Under the pieces are notes generated by a model. That model searched no databases and had not been told where the DNA came from. It saw only the letters and a list, made by a program, of their open reading frames with translations. 64,000 bases of DNA from Methylophilus rhizosphaerae (lineage in GTDB: Bacteria; Pseudomonadota; Gammaproteobacteria; Burkholderiales; Methylophilaceae), in the NCBI RefSeq assembly GCF_900100975.1, contig NZ_FNFX01000001.1:313820-377819 (forward strand), read 5' to 3'. The translations under genes were made by a program, and so were the position numbers. Positions 14,254 to 22,641 of this stretch are shown here, in pieces; the stretch's first letter is position 1, and every line of letters begins with the position of its first letter.

Positions 14254-16053
14254 TTAATGCAGGCGCTCGTAAATGGTTTGCGCCAATGCCGGACTAATGC
14301 CCTCCACCTGGGCAATTTCATCTATGCTAGCACTTTTTATCCCATCCAGGCCACCAAAACGCATCAGCAGCGCCTTGCGCCGCTTGGCGCCCACGCCCTC
14401 TATTTCTTCCAGGCTTGAAGTCACCCGTGCCTTGGCCCGCTTGGCGCGGTGCCCGGTAATGGCAAAACGGTGGGCTTCATCACGGATTTGCTGCAACAAG
14501 TGCAAACCCGTATTATCCATGGGCAGGTTCAACATTTCGCCCGTATCGGAAAAAATCATGGTTTCCAGGCCGGGTTTGCGTTCTTCGCCTTTGGCAATAC
14601 CCACCAGCAGAATATCGTCCAGACCGACCTCCTGCATCACTTCCATGGCAACACCCAGCTGGCCTTTGCCGCCGTCGATAAAAACCAGGTCTGGCCGCTT
14701 GCCTTCGCCGGCCGCCACTTTTTTATAGCGCCGCGTCAAGACATCGCGCATCGCAGCATAATCATCGCCAGGCGTAATGCCGGTGACGTTATAGCGGCGG
14801 TATTCGCTGTTCTGCATATCGCCACGGTCAAACACCACGCAGCTACCGACCGTGGCTTCGCCCATGGTATGACTGATATCGAAACACTCGATCCGCTCTG
14901 TGCTTTCGGCCAGGTTGAGTGCTTCACGCAGGGCAAGCAATCGTGCCTGCTGGTTGGCCGAAGTCGCCAGTCTTTGCTGCAAGGCCAATTCGGCATTGGT
15001 TTGTGCCATTTTCAGCCAGACTTTTTTATCGCCAATGGCATTGGTCAACACCCGTATTTTCCGTCCGGCCAGTTCACTCAGCATGTTTTCAAATGCGGTT
15101 TTATCGACTTCTGCGCCACATACCAGCAACGGCGGTGTATTTTGCGCCACATAATATTGCGTCATAAAGGCTTCTACTGTTTCGACAAGGTCTGCATCCT
15201 GGCTGTTTTTCGGGAAGAAACTTTTATCACCCAAGTGGCGGCCACCACGAATCATGACCAGGTTAATGCAATGCTGGCCCTGGATATCCGCACAGGCAAT
15301 CACATCGGCATCACTGACACTGAAATCACTGACAAACTGCTTGGCCTGTACCTGGCGCAAAGCCTGCATGCGGTCACGCAAGACAGCAGCCTGTTCATAC
15401 TCCATATTGTCAGCCGCCTGGTTCATTTCATCGCCCAGGGCGTCGATCACTTCACTGGTTTTGCCCAACAGGAACATGGCCGCATGCCGTACATCGTGTG
15501 CGTAATCCTCTTCAGAAATCAGGCGGACACAAGGCGCGGTACAACGTGCAATCTGGTATTGCAGGCAGGGTCGCGAGCGGTTGGCAAAAACGGTGTTTTC
15601 ACAGGTGCGCAACTTGAATACCTTTTGCAGCAACTGGATGCTTTCCCGCACGGCTGGCGAATTGGGAAATGGCCCGAAATACTGGTGCCCTTTACGCTGC
15701 GTGCCGCGATGGAACGCCAGGCGTGGAAATGCATCGCCCGTGAGCGTGATGTAAGGATAAGACTTGTCGTCGCGGAACAAGACGTTGTAACGCGGCATCA
15801 GCCCTTTAATCAGGTTGTTTTCCAGCAGCAGCGCTTCGGCTTCCGAGCGTGTCACCGTGGTTTCGATATGGTTGATTTGCGACACCATCATTTTGGTGCG
15901 CGGGCTGGCAAGATTCTTGTTAAAGTAACTGGAGACCCGTTTTTTCAGGTCTTTGGCCTTGCCGACATAAATCACCGTGTTTTCCGCATTCAGCATGCGG
16001 TACACACCGGGTAAATTGGGCAGGTTCTTGAGTATCGGCTTGGGGTCAAACAT
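14254..16053 (-). CDS. uvrC: Excinuclease ABC subunit C
   Basis: This nucleotide-excision-repair endonuclease has 599 residues (E. coli 610). It has an N-terminal GIY-YIG domain (G-V-Y-R-M-L, then V-I-Y-V-G-K-A-K-D-L), a central UvrB-binding UVR motif (~200-235), an RNase H-like C-terminal nuclease (I-E-C-F-D-I-S-H; V-F-I-D-G-G-K-G-Q), and helix-hairpin-helix motifs at the end (I-E-G-V-G-A-K-R-R). It makes the two incisions around a lesion together with UvrAB. Confidence 0.97.
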   Translation of the reverse strand: MFDPKPILKNLPNLPGVYRMLNAENTVIYVGKAKDLKKRVSSYFNKNLASPRTKMMVSQINHIETTVTRSEAEALLLENNLIKGLMPRYNVLFRDDKSYPYITLTGDAFPRLAFHRGTQRKGHQYFGPFPNSPAVRESIQLLQKVFKLRTCENTVFANRSRPCLQYQIARCTAPCVRLISEEDYAHDVRHAAMFLLGKTSEVIDALGDEMNQAADNMEYEQAAVLRDRMQALRQVQAKQFVSDFSVSDADVIACADIQGQHCINLVMIRGGRHLGDKSFFPKNSQDADLVETVEAFMTQYYVAQNTPPLLVCGAEVDKTAFENMLSELAGRKIRVLTNAIGDKKVWLKMAQTNAELALQQRLATSANQQARLLALREALNLAESTERIECFDISHTMGEATVGSCVVFDRGDMQNSEYRRYNVTGITPGDDYAAMRDVLTRRYKKVAAGEGKRPDLVFIDGGKGQLGVAMEVMQEVGLDDILLVGIAKGEERKPGLETMIFSDTGEMLNLPMDNTGLHLLQQIRDEAHRFAITGHRAKRAKARVTSSLEEIEGVGAKRRKALLMRFGGLDGIKSASIDEIAQVEGISPALAQTIYERLH

Positions 16054-16091
16054 GCGCGTATTTTACACGCATGTTTGCGGGTTGGCAGGCG

Positions 16092-16271
16092 TCAGCCAAG
16101 CAGTTCACCGCCGATCGCCCAGTCTTCGAACTCCACTTCCTCAAAGACGATATACGTGTAATTGGCCGGTTTATGCGCATGTTTGGTCAGTGTTTCGGTG
16201 ATTTCCTTGGCAATTTGCTTTTTCTGCTCCTTGGTCACAGAGCCGGCCAGTTTGACGTTGACAAAAGGCAT
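16092..16271 (-). CDS. 4-oxalocrotonate tautomerase-family protein
   Basis: This is a 59-residue ORF with a good GGAGAG ribosome-binding site. It begins M-P-F-V-N-V-K-L: Pro2, which becomes the N-terminal catalytic proline after Met removal, is present. The length and the K-K-Q-I-A-K-E-I-T helix fit the small tautomerase family. The C-terminal half (E-F-E-D-W-A-I-G-G-E-L-L) resembles the stand-alone tautomerases found in many proteobacteria outside degradation operons. The substrate is unknown. Confidence 0.8.
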   Translation of the reverse strand: MPFVNVKLAGSVTKEQKKQIAKEITETLTKHAHKPANYTYIVFEEVEFEDWAIGGELLG

Positions 16272-16325
16272 AATGATCTCTCCTTTGAATGATAATGAAC
16301 TGTGGCGCCAGGGCTTGGTACAGTG

Positions 16326-17021
16326 TTAATGCGTATGCCCTGTGCCGCCACGCCAGATATCCCTGATCAGGTTCAGGGTAACCACCAGCAGCAACACCGA
16401 AATCAGGATGGACAAGATGGGGTCAATGGCCATCCAGCCAGTGAAGTAAATCACGGCACCCGCCACCACGGCTGCCACAGATCCCAGTAAATCACCCAGC
16501 ACGTGCAAAAAGGCTGCGCGGTGATTCAGGCTGGCATCACCGCCATGATGATGGTGCTGGTGATGCATATGTCTGGCCACAAAGATATTCACCAGCAAGC
16601 CCAGCGTGGCAATGACGCCGACGTAGCCACCAGCAACAGAAACCGGGTGGCTGAGCCGCTCCACGGCTTCAATGATAATCCAGATGGCCACCCCCAGCAT
16701 GGAAAGCGCATTAATCATGGACACCCGCCGCTCCAATTGGCTGGAAGCGTCATTGTGCCGTGTTTGATGCGCTGCCCACATGGCCAGGCCGAGCGCGACT
16801 ACGTCGAACAGCATATGCCAGGCATCACTGAGCAAAGCCAGTGATTGCGTCCAGACACCGCCAACAAATTCGACAATGGTAAAAATACTGATTGCCAGGA
16901 AAGGGACCAAGAACGGGTTGCCATGCGCATGGTCATGAGGCGCTTCCTGCTGCGCTGGCTGGTGTGACTGGCAGCATGCTTTAACGTCAGGCTGTTCCAT
17001 AGGGGCTTGATGATTTTTCAT
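16326..17021 (-). CDS. Cation diffusion facilitator transporter, short form
   Basis: This 231-residue CDF (zinc/cobalt/cadmium exporter) family protein has six predicted transmembrane helices. The metal-site motifs are L-L-S-D-A-W-H-M-L-F-D in TM2 and L-H-V-L-G-D-L-L-G-S in TM5. A His-rich loop (H-M-H-H-Q-H-H-H-H) sits between TM4 and TM5, and a His/Cys-bearing N-terminus precedes TM1. It ends shortly after TM6, so the cytoplasmic C-terminal domain found in most ~300-residue CDF proteins is missing. No frameshift is evident; the stop is preceded by G-T-G-H-T-H. Confidence 0.85.
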   Translation of the reverse strand: MKNHQAPMEQPDVKACCQSHQPAQQEAPHDHAHGNPFLVPFLAISIFTIVEFVGGVWTQSLALLSDAWHMLFDVVALGLAMWAAHQTRHNDASSQLERRVSMINALSMLGVAIWIIIEAVERLSHPVSVAGGYVGVIATLGLLVNIFVARHMHHQHHHHGGDASLNHRAAFLHVLGDLLGSVAAVVAGAVIYFTGWMAIDPILSILISVLLLVVTLNLIRDIWRGGTGHTH

Positions 17022-17119
17022 GCTTGCATGCTAAAGCAATTTGGCCTGTTTTCACAATAGGGTACAAAACGAAATTGCAGCATTGTGACTTATAATGGCG
17101 GCTGTTCAAGAGTGATGCC

Positions 17120-17959
17120 ATGTTAAGTTACCGCCACGCCTTTCACGCCGGCAATCATGCCGATGTCCTCAAACATTGGGTTTATAGCCTGGTACTAGAC
17201 TATTTCAACCAGAAAGACAAACCTTACTGGGTGGTGGATACCCATGCCGGCGCGGGGATTTACCGCCTGGATGCGGCGGTCGCCAATAAAACGGCGGAAT
17301 ATATGGACGGGATTGCCAGGCTGCAAAATACCAAAGTGCCCGCCGCGTTTGAGCCTTACCTGCAAGCCGTTTCTGCGACGCATAGGGATAGCGGCAATGA
17401 GACTTATCCCGGTTCACCGGTGATCGCCAGCCATTTCTTGAGATCCACCGACAAATTGCGCCTGTTTGAGCTGCATCCGGCAGATGCCCCCTTGCTTGAG
17501 CAACATTTTAACGGCCAGAAAAGACAGGTCTCTATCCAGGTCAAGGATGGTTTCGAAGGTGTTAAAGCCTGTTTGCCACCACCAACCAAGCGCGGCGTGG
17601 TGCTGATAGACCCGCCCTATGAGGTCAAGCAGGATTACGCCCATGTGGTGAATTGCCTCAAAGACAGTTTGAAACGGTTTGCCACAGGTACTTACCTGGT
17701 GTGGTACCCCCGCCTGCAGCGGCCTGAGCCGCAGCAAATGCTGGATCAATTACGCAATTTGAATACGGATTACCTGCATATCTGCCTAGATGTGCAGGCA
17801 CCCAGTGCTGAAGGTTTCGGCATGCACGGTAGTGGCATGTGGGTGATTAACCCACCCTGGACATTGCGCCAGTCAGTCGAACCGCACCTGGCCTGGCTGG
17901 CACAAACACTGGCGCAGGACGCAAATGCACGTGCCTGGTGCGAAGGCCAGCAACGCTAA
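17120..17959 (+). CDS. rlmJ: 23S rRNA (adenine2030-N6)-methyltransferase
   Basis: This 279-residue protein (E. coli RlmJ 280) begins with the diagnostic L-S-Y-R-H-A-F-H-A-G-N-H-A-D-V-L-K-H and carries the amino-methyltransferase motif D-P-P-Y-E. It uses S-adenosylmethionine to methylate A2030 of 23S rRNA. It stands alone on the plus strand between two minus-strand genes. Confidence 0.95.
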   Translation: MLSYRHAFHAGNHADVLKHWVYSLVLDYFNQKDKPYWVVDTHAGAGIYRLDAAVANKTAEYMDGIARLQNTKVPAAFEPYLQAVSATHRDSGNETYPGSPVIASHFLRSTDKLRLFELHPADAPLLEQHFNGQKRQVSIQVKDGFEGVKACLPPPTKRGVVLIDPPYEVKQDYAHVVNCLKDSLKRFATGTYLVWYPRLQRPEPQQMLDQLRNLNTDYLHICLDVQAPSAEGFGMHGSGMWVINPPWTLRQSVEPHLAWLAQTLAQDANARAWCEGQQR

Positions 17960-17967
17960 TACGACGA

Positions 17968-19149
17968 CTAATAACGGATGCGTACACGGCGAGCCTGGTC
18001 TACATGGTCTGCGATACGTACATCGAATGTACTGACAGCAATGGTTTGCCTGGTGGCCGTTTGAATGCGCACCCGCCATTCCCCGTCGCTCAGGTTGGTT
18101 TTATAGGTATAGCCACGATAGCCACTGTCGCGCCCGCCAGCCAGCGAGAAGCCGGGAGTAGACATGCTGACCCAGCGCCCCGCCACTTTCTTCTGCCAGT
18201 CATGTACCAGCCTGGTATGCAAGCCCTGTGGTGCGAACACAGCCGAAAAACACACCAGTTTCTGCCCCGGCTGCAAGGAAAAATGGTCACTATCCACCCG
18301 CCAGAAATTCCACCACGGGGATTTTTCCACCGTCATCCAGTAGCCCTGTGGTGACTTCTCCAGATCATACGCAATCACCACGGCCTGTTTTACCAGCGGT
18401 ACCGGCGGAATCATGTCTGCACGGTAAGCCAGCATTAATAGCCCGGCAATTACCCACACCGGCCAGATACGCCCGGTATGATGCGGCGCACGCTGGTATA
18501 ACAGAAAAGTGATCGCGGCCCCTAACAGCGTGCTTAAATAAAACCAGGCAGCATGCACACTGCCAAACAGGAAAGGGAAAGCAAAATTACACCATAAAAT
18601 GGAACATAAGCCGAACATGCTCCAGCACAGGCTGAAACGCCGGTATTCACTTTCCATAAATTCGTTCGCGATCAGTAATACGCCCAGTATCAGGGTCACT
18701 ACCCAGGCCAGGCCATTACTGGAGCTTTTAAAATACAGGATAAACAAGGCGCTCAGTACACTGCCAAACAGGAATTGTAATATCCAGTATGGCCAGTCCT
18801 GCACCGGCCAGCCTGCAATTTTGCGCTGTATCCATGGCCAGGACAGCACTCGCTGTCCCAGGCGCGTGGCACCTGCAATCGGCTCAGCCAGGTGATACAT
18901 CAAGATTGCTGCCACCAGCAGGTACAGGGCAAAAGTCACCATATCCAGTACCGCCACTTTTTTACCTATGGTGATGGCATCCCAGGCAAATCCACCGATA
19001 AAAAAGGTAATCGGTAACAAAGCCTTGGTGCGTGCCAGGCATAGAGATAGTAGAGATGGCTGGTCGGGATCGGGAGCGGTCATCATCGGGTCAGGCATCG
19101 TCAGGCTCGGGACATCCACAGAACATTGCTGTTTTTTATCATATCCCAT
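17968..19149 (-). CDS. DUF5924/DUF2914 membrane protein
   Basis: This 393-residue protein has a variable cytoplasmic start, about eight hydrophobic helices over residues ~45-265, and a soluble C-terminal domain of ~100 residues ending R-V-R-I-R-Y. The C-terminal pattern (a W-V-S-M-S-T-P-G-F-S stretch and W-R-V-R-I-Q-T) fits the DUF2914 fold as I remember it, with DUF5924 for the membrane part. The function is unknown. It stops 9 bases from the end of rlmJ (convergent). Confidence 0.7.
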   Translation of the reverse strand: MGYDKKQQCSVDVPSLTMPDPMMTAPDPDQPSLLSLCLARTKALLPITFFIGGFAWDAITIGKKVAVLDMVTFALYLLVAAILMYHLAEPIAGATRLGQRVLSWPWIQRKIAGWPVQDWPYWILQFLFGSVLSALFILYFKSSSNGLAWVVTLILGVLLIANEFMESEYRRFSLCWSMFGLCSILWCNFAFPFLFGSVHAAWFYLSTLLGAAITFLLYQRAPHHTGRIWPVWVIAGLLMLAYRADMIPPVPLVKQAVVIAYDLEKSPQGYWMTVEKSPWWNFWRVDSDHFSLQPGQKLVCFSAVFAPQGLHTRLVHDWQKKVAGRWVSMSTPGFSLAGGRDSGYRGYTYKTNLSDGEWRVRIQTATRQTIAVSTFDVRIADHVDQARRVRIRY

Positions 19150-19314
19150 AATGATGAGTACCGGACAGATGTAAAGCGTAAAGCTTCTTCTATTATCAAA
19201 AGGGGCCTGTTAAACTTTAAGTTATCTTAAGAAAAAGTCGTTATATGTATTCAACGGGAAGATATATGGGCAATCCCTCTCTGGACATGAAGTGATTCAG
19301 GCACACAATCAGGC

Positions 19315-21486
19315 ATGCGTGATTTATTCAGACAATTAAAAGATAAAGTAACCGAAATTAAATCTGTCAGTAATGAAACTGAACAGGCGTTAATTCGCGT
19401 GACTTTTGTCAGCTTTATCACGCTGTACCTGCTTTTCAATCACAGCGATATTGAACCGGTGGCAGTCTGCCTGCTTTACCTGGGCTGCGGTTTCCTGATG
19501 CTGTTCAACATTTTGCGTAATCCGCAGAAAAATGAAAGACGCCAGTGGATAGCCATGATCATGGATATTACGGCTACTTCGCTGGAGCAAATGATCTCCG
19601 GCGCCATGGCCGGTATATTCATTGGTATCTACCTGTGGCTGATTATCGGTTATGGCCTGCGTTATGGCACCAAATTCTTCAAAGGCTGTTATGCCCTCAG
19701 CCTGATCGGCTTCAGCCTCACGCTTTACCTGAGCCCTTACTGGAACCAGCACTTGCACGTGGCGTATGGTTTCCTGCTGACCTTGCTGCTGGTTCCCCCA
19801 CATACCTTGCGCCTGCAAATCAGCCTGGAAAAAGCAACCAAGCTGGCTGATGAAGCCAACGAGGCCAAAACCAACTTCCTTTCCAATATCAGCCATGAAA
19901 TGCGGACACCGCTCAACGGCATTATTGGCGCCAGTGAATTGCTGGTGCAATCGCGGCTGGACCAGAAACAGTCGGAGTTACTGAAAATGGTAGGCACCTC
20001 TGCCACCAGCCTGAAAAAACTGATCAATGATGTGCTGGATATCAGCAAAATCGAAAAGGGCAAGATAGACCTGGAAGAGATTTCCTTTTTCCTGCCTGAC
20101 CTGATCCAGCGACTGCAGCTGATGTTCCAGCTGGAGGTAGAACGCAAACAGTTATGGTTGCGCTTTCACCTTGATCCCGCGGTAGAACGGCATTACACGG
20201 GCAGTCTGCATCATCTTGAACAGGTCTTGATGAACCTGGTGGCAAATGCGATTAAATTTACGCAGCATGGTGGCGTCGATGTCACGGTAGGCATCCGGCA
20301 AAGCCATCTCCATACCAGCCTGCTGAAGTTCAGCATCCGGGATACCGGCATAGGCATCAAGCCGGATGCGCTACCGTATATTTTTGACAGTTTCACCCAG
20401 GCTGACAGCAGCATTACCAGACGTTATGGCGGCACTGGCCTGGGCACCTCGATTGCCAAACAGCTGGTCGAATTGATGGGCGGGCACATTCATGTTTCCA
20501 GTGACGAAGCCAGCGGGACCACTTTTGAGGTGATTCTGCCATTGAGCCATGCCGAGGCCGCGGACCAGGTAGCCCTGGAGGAAATGAACCTGACCGGCAC
20601 CTCCAACGTGGTGCCATTGAGCAGCCATACCAAATTCCGCAAGAAAATCCGTGTCCTGATCGCGGATGATAATGTGGTCAACCGCATGATCCTGAATGAA
20701 ACGCTGCAAAGAATGCACTGTGTGGTAAAAGCGGCGGAAAATGGTGACGAAGCACTGGATGCACTGGAGCATCACCAGTTTGACCTGATGATCCTCGATT
20801 ACAACATGCCGGAAATGAACGGCCTGGAAGTCTTCAATATCTATCACGCGCTACCTGGCAGCAAACCGTTACGCACGGTGATATTAACGGCCGATGCCAC
20901 CAAAACCACACAAGATCGCTGTTTGCGCGCCGGTGTTTACCAGGTGCTCACCAAACCGGTGGTTTCCAGGCAGATTCAGGCACTGATAGAGACCGTTGGG
21001 CGGACCATGGACACGGAAAGCATCGCACTGCCTGTACCTGCTACGCACGCAGCGTCCAGGCCAGTGCAGGTAAACACACCTGCTTCCCCGGCAGTTATCA
21101 CCACACTGACGCCTGGTAGCGAGCCCATGCTGGACAGCAACCGCATGGCGCATTTGTTAAAACTGGGCGGTAGCGAAGCCTTCCTGCATCGACTGATTAC
21201 GGAATTTATCGACACCACGGATGACCTGATGCGGGTACTGGGCACAGAGTGCCTGGACCTCAACTTTGAGCATGTGCACAAACTGGCGCACATGCTGGCC
21301 GGGGAATCCGCCAATATGGGCCTGATGCCACTCAGCAAGCAGAGCCGCCGCCTCTTGGGCCTGGCAATGGAGGATGCCCCCATGATTTCAGGGCTATACC
21401 AGGCCGTGATGGATGCCTATGAAGAGACGCGTGCGCAATTGCATCAATATCGCAGCACGCTTTCTTCAAAACGCTCAAATAAATAA
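19315..21486 (+). CDS. rpfC: RpfC-like hybrid sensor histidine kinase (DSF receptor type)
   Basis: This 723-residue protein has the domain order of Xanthomonas RpfC. An N-terminal sensor of about five transmembrane helices (~25-165) is followed by HisKA with phospho-acceptor His194 (N-I-S-H-E-M-R-T-P-L-N-G) and a HATPase domain. A receiver domain has Asp495 (M-I-L-D-Y-N-M-P-E-M-N-G), and a C-terminal Hpt domain has His659 (A-H-M-L-A-G-E-S). RpfC binds diffusible signal factor (cis-2-unsaturated fatty acids) at the membrane and relays phosphate to an HD-GYP regulator, RpfG. No rpfG lies in this window. It converges with the rpfF-like gene, whose stop is 25 bases away. The assignment to RpfC rather than a generic BarA-like hybrid kinase rests on architecture plus this neighbour. 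Confidence 0.8.
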   Translation: MRDLFRQLKDKVTEIKSVSNETEQALIRVTFVSFITLYLLFNHSDIEPVAVCLLYLGCGFLMLFNILRNPQKNERRQWIAMIMDITATSLEQMISGAMAGIFIGIYLWLIIGYGLRYGTKFFKGCYALSLIGFSLTLYLSPYWNQHLHVAYGFLLTLLLVPPHTLRLQISLEKATKLADEANEAKTNFLSNISHEMRTPLNGIIGASELLVQSRLDQKQSELLKMVGTSATSLKKLINDVLDISKIEKGKIDLEEISFFLPDLIQRLQLMFQLEVERKQLWLRFHLDPAVERHYTGSLHHLEQVLMNLVANAIKFTQHGGVDVTVGIRQSHLHTSLLKFSIRDTGIGIKPDALPYIFDSFTQADSSITRRYGGTGLGTSIAKQLVELMGGHIHVSSDEASGTTFEVILPLSHAEAADQVALEEMNLTGTSNVVPLSSHTKFRKKIRVLIADDNVVNRMILNETLQRMHCVVKAAENGDEALDALEHHQFDLMILDYNMPEMNGLEVFNIYHALPGSKPLRTVILTADATKTTQDRCLRAGVYQVLTKPVVSRQIQALIETVGRTMDTESIALPVPATHAASRPVQVNTPASPAVITTLTPGSEPMLDSNRMAHLLKLGGSEAFLHRLITEFIDTTDDLMRVLGTECLDLNFEHVHKLAHMLAGESANMGLMPLSKQSRRLLGLAMEDAPMISGLYQAVMDAYEETRAQLHQYRSTLSSKRSNK

Positions 21487-21510
21487 TCAGGCACCTTCTA
21501 AGCCCTGGCA

Positions 21511-22464
21511 CTATTGGTTTACCGCCTGCTGTAGCACTTCGGTTTGCAAGGCTGGCTCGGCAACATCCTCCTGGCTTGGGAATAAGCGTGACTGGGCACG
21601 ATAGAACCGGTCCATGACTTTCAGATCCCGTTCAGTGAGCCTCAGCGCGTTCTCTACCCAAACATTCACGATATCTTCCAGTTCACTATAGGCCAAAGGA
21701 TTGACTCTGGCTTTGGCTTTCTGCGCAGATAAAAAGCCCTCAGCCTGTTTGCTGTTTTTATGGATAAACGCCTGTACAGCCTGTTCTCCCTGCCCTTCAT
21801 CCACCACAATGTCGATCAACCCCATTTCCAGGCATTGCTCGGCGGTAAAACGCTCGCAACCCAAGATCATCTTGTCAGCCACCGCCATGCCTGCCTTGCG
21901 CGCAATAAAGCTGTAAGCGCCCATGCCGGGAATCATATTAAAAAACAGTTCCGGAAAGCAGAAAACTGACTGGCGTTCCGCGATCAGTACATCGCTGGTC
22001 AGCGCCGCCTCTATGCCGGCCCCCAGCACTTCACCTTGCAATAACGAGATTTTGGTCACATGATCCAGCTCGAAGCGGAAAGCGCGTTGTGCTACCACAT
22101 CAATACTCAGTTTGGCATAGACTTGTAATTGGGCCCTATCTTTATTGCGGATAGCCGTGGCCATCTTCTGCAAATCCCCCCCCATATTGAAATAACCAGG
22201 CGTGGCTGACGCAAATACCGAATAACGGATAGGCAGCACCTCATCACTATCCGTTTGCACATATCCCCCGCTACGCCGGATATCTTCATGATGCGTATGC
22301 AGGTCCACCAGCAGCGCATGGTTAATGCAAGGGATACGCTGCGGCTGGTGCAGATAACTCCATAATGTCTGCTGTGCCGCATCAAAGCGGCAAAACACCT
22401 GACCATAATCATGTGCCAGCAAACGATGTTGATAATTAACTAATCCTTGCTCAAACGGTTTCAT
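21511..22464 (-). CDS. rpfF: RpfF-like enoyl-CoA hydratase/thioesterase (DSF synthase)
   Basis: This crotonase-fold enzyme would make diffusible signal factor by dehydrating 3-hydroxyacyl-ACP and releasing the cis-2-enoic acid. I start it at the ATG at 22464 because AAGGAG lies 6 bases upstream. The longer frame to 22509 lacks this. The protein is 317 residues. The oxyanion region is L-Q-G-E-V-L-G-A-G. The candidate catalytic glutamates are Glu152 (G-I-E-A-A-L) and Glu172 (F-P-E-L-F-F), 20 residues apart, exactly as Glu141 and Glu161 in Xanthomonas RpfF. P-G-M-G-A-Y-S-F follows, also RpfF-like. It is convergent with the rpfC-like kinase. Confidence 0.83.
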   Translation of the reverse strand: MKPFEQGLVNYQHRLLAHDYGQVFCRFDAAQQTLWSYLHQPQRIPCINHALLVDLHTHHEDIRRSGGYVQTDSDEVLPIRYSVFASATPGYFNMGGDLQKMATAIRNKDRAQLQVYAKLSIDVVAQRAFRFELDHVTKISLLQGEVLGAGIEAALTSDVLIAERQSVFCFPELFFNMIPGMGAYSFIARKAGMAVADKMILGCERFTAEQCLEMGLIDIVVDEGQGEQAVQAFIHKNSKQAEGFLSAQKAKARVNPLAYSELEDIVNVWVENALRLTERDLKVMDRFYRAQSRLFPSQEDVAEPALQTEVLQQAVNQ

Positions 22465-22598
22465 GTGCTTCTCCTTGGACATTAAAAAAGTCATGTGATG
22501 GTTATCCATCGCGCGATGGACGCTGACAACACATCATAATCAAAAGTACAGGAGACGATTTGCCTTTTACAGTTGCAAGGATGTTTCAGCCCGGAAAC

Positions 22599-22622
22599 AA
22601 AAAAGGGGCCTCAGCCCCTTTT
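22599..22622 (-). terminator. Terminator downstream of acnB
   Basis: AAAAGGGGC, CTCA, GCCCCTTTT form a GC-rich hairpin flanked by A and T runs, 20 bases after the acnB stop on the minus strand. Confidence 0.85.
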
Positions 22623-22641
22623 CCATACCGTACAAAAACAG

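Noticed and set aside
14449-16014. 521-codon open frame opposite uvrC
   Set aside because: It lies entirely antisense to a clearly conserved uvrC; the predicted protein has no recognisable domain and no ribosome-binding site. Long antisense frames are common in GC-balanced genes.
19315-21486. Hybrid kinase as generic BarA/GacS
   Set aside because: BarA/GacS proteins have two membrane helices around a periplasmic domain plus HAMP. This one has about five helices, no HAMP, and an RpfF-like neighbour.
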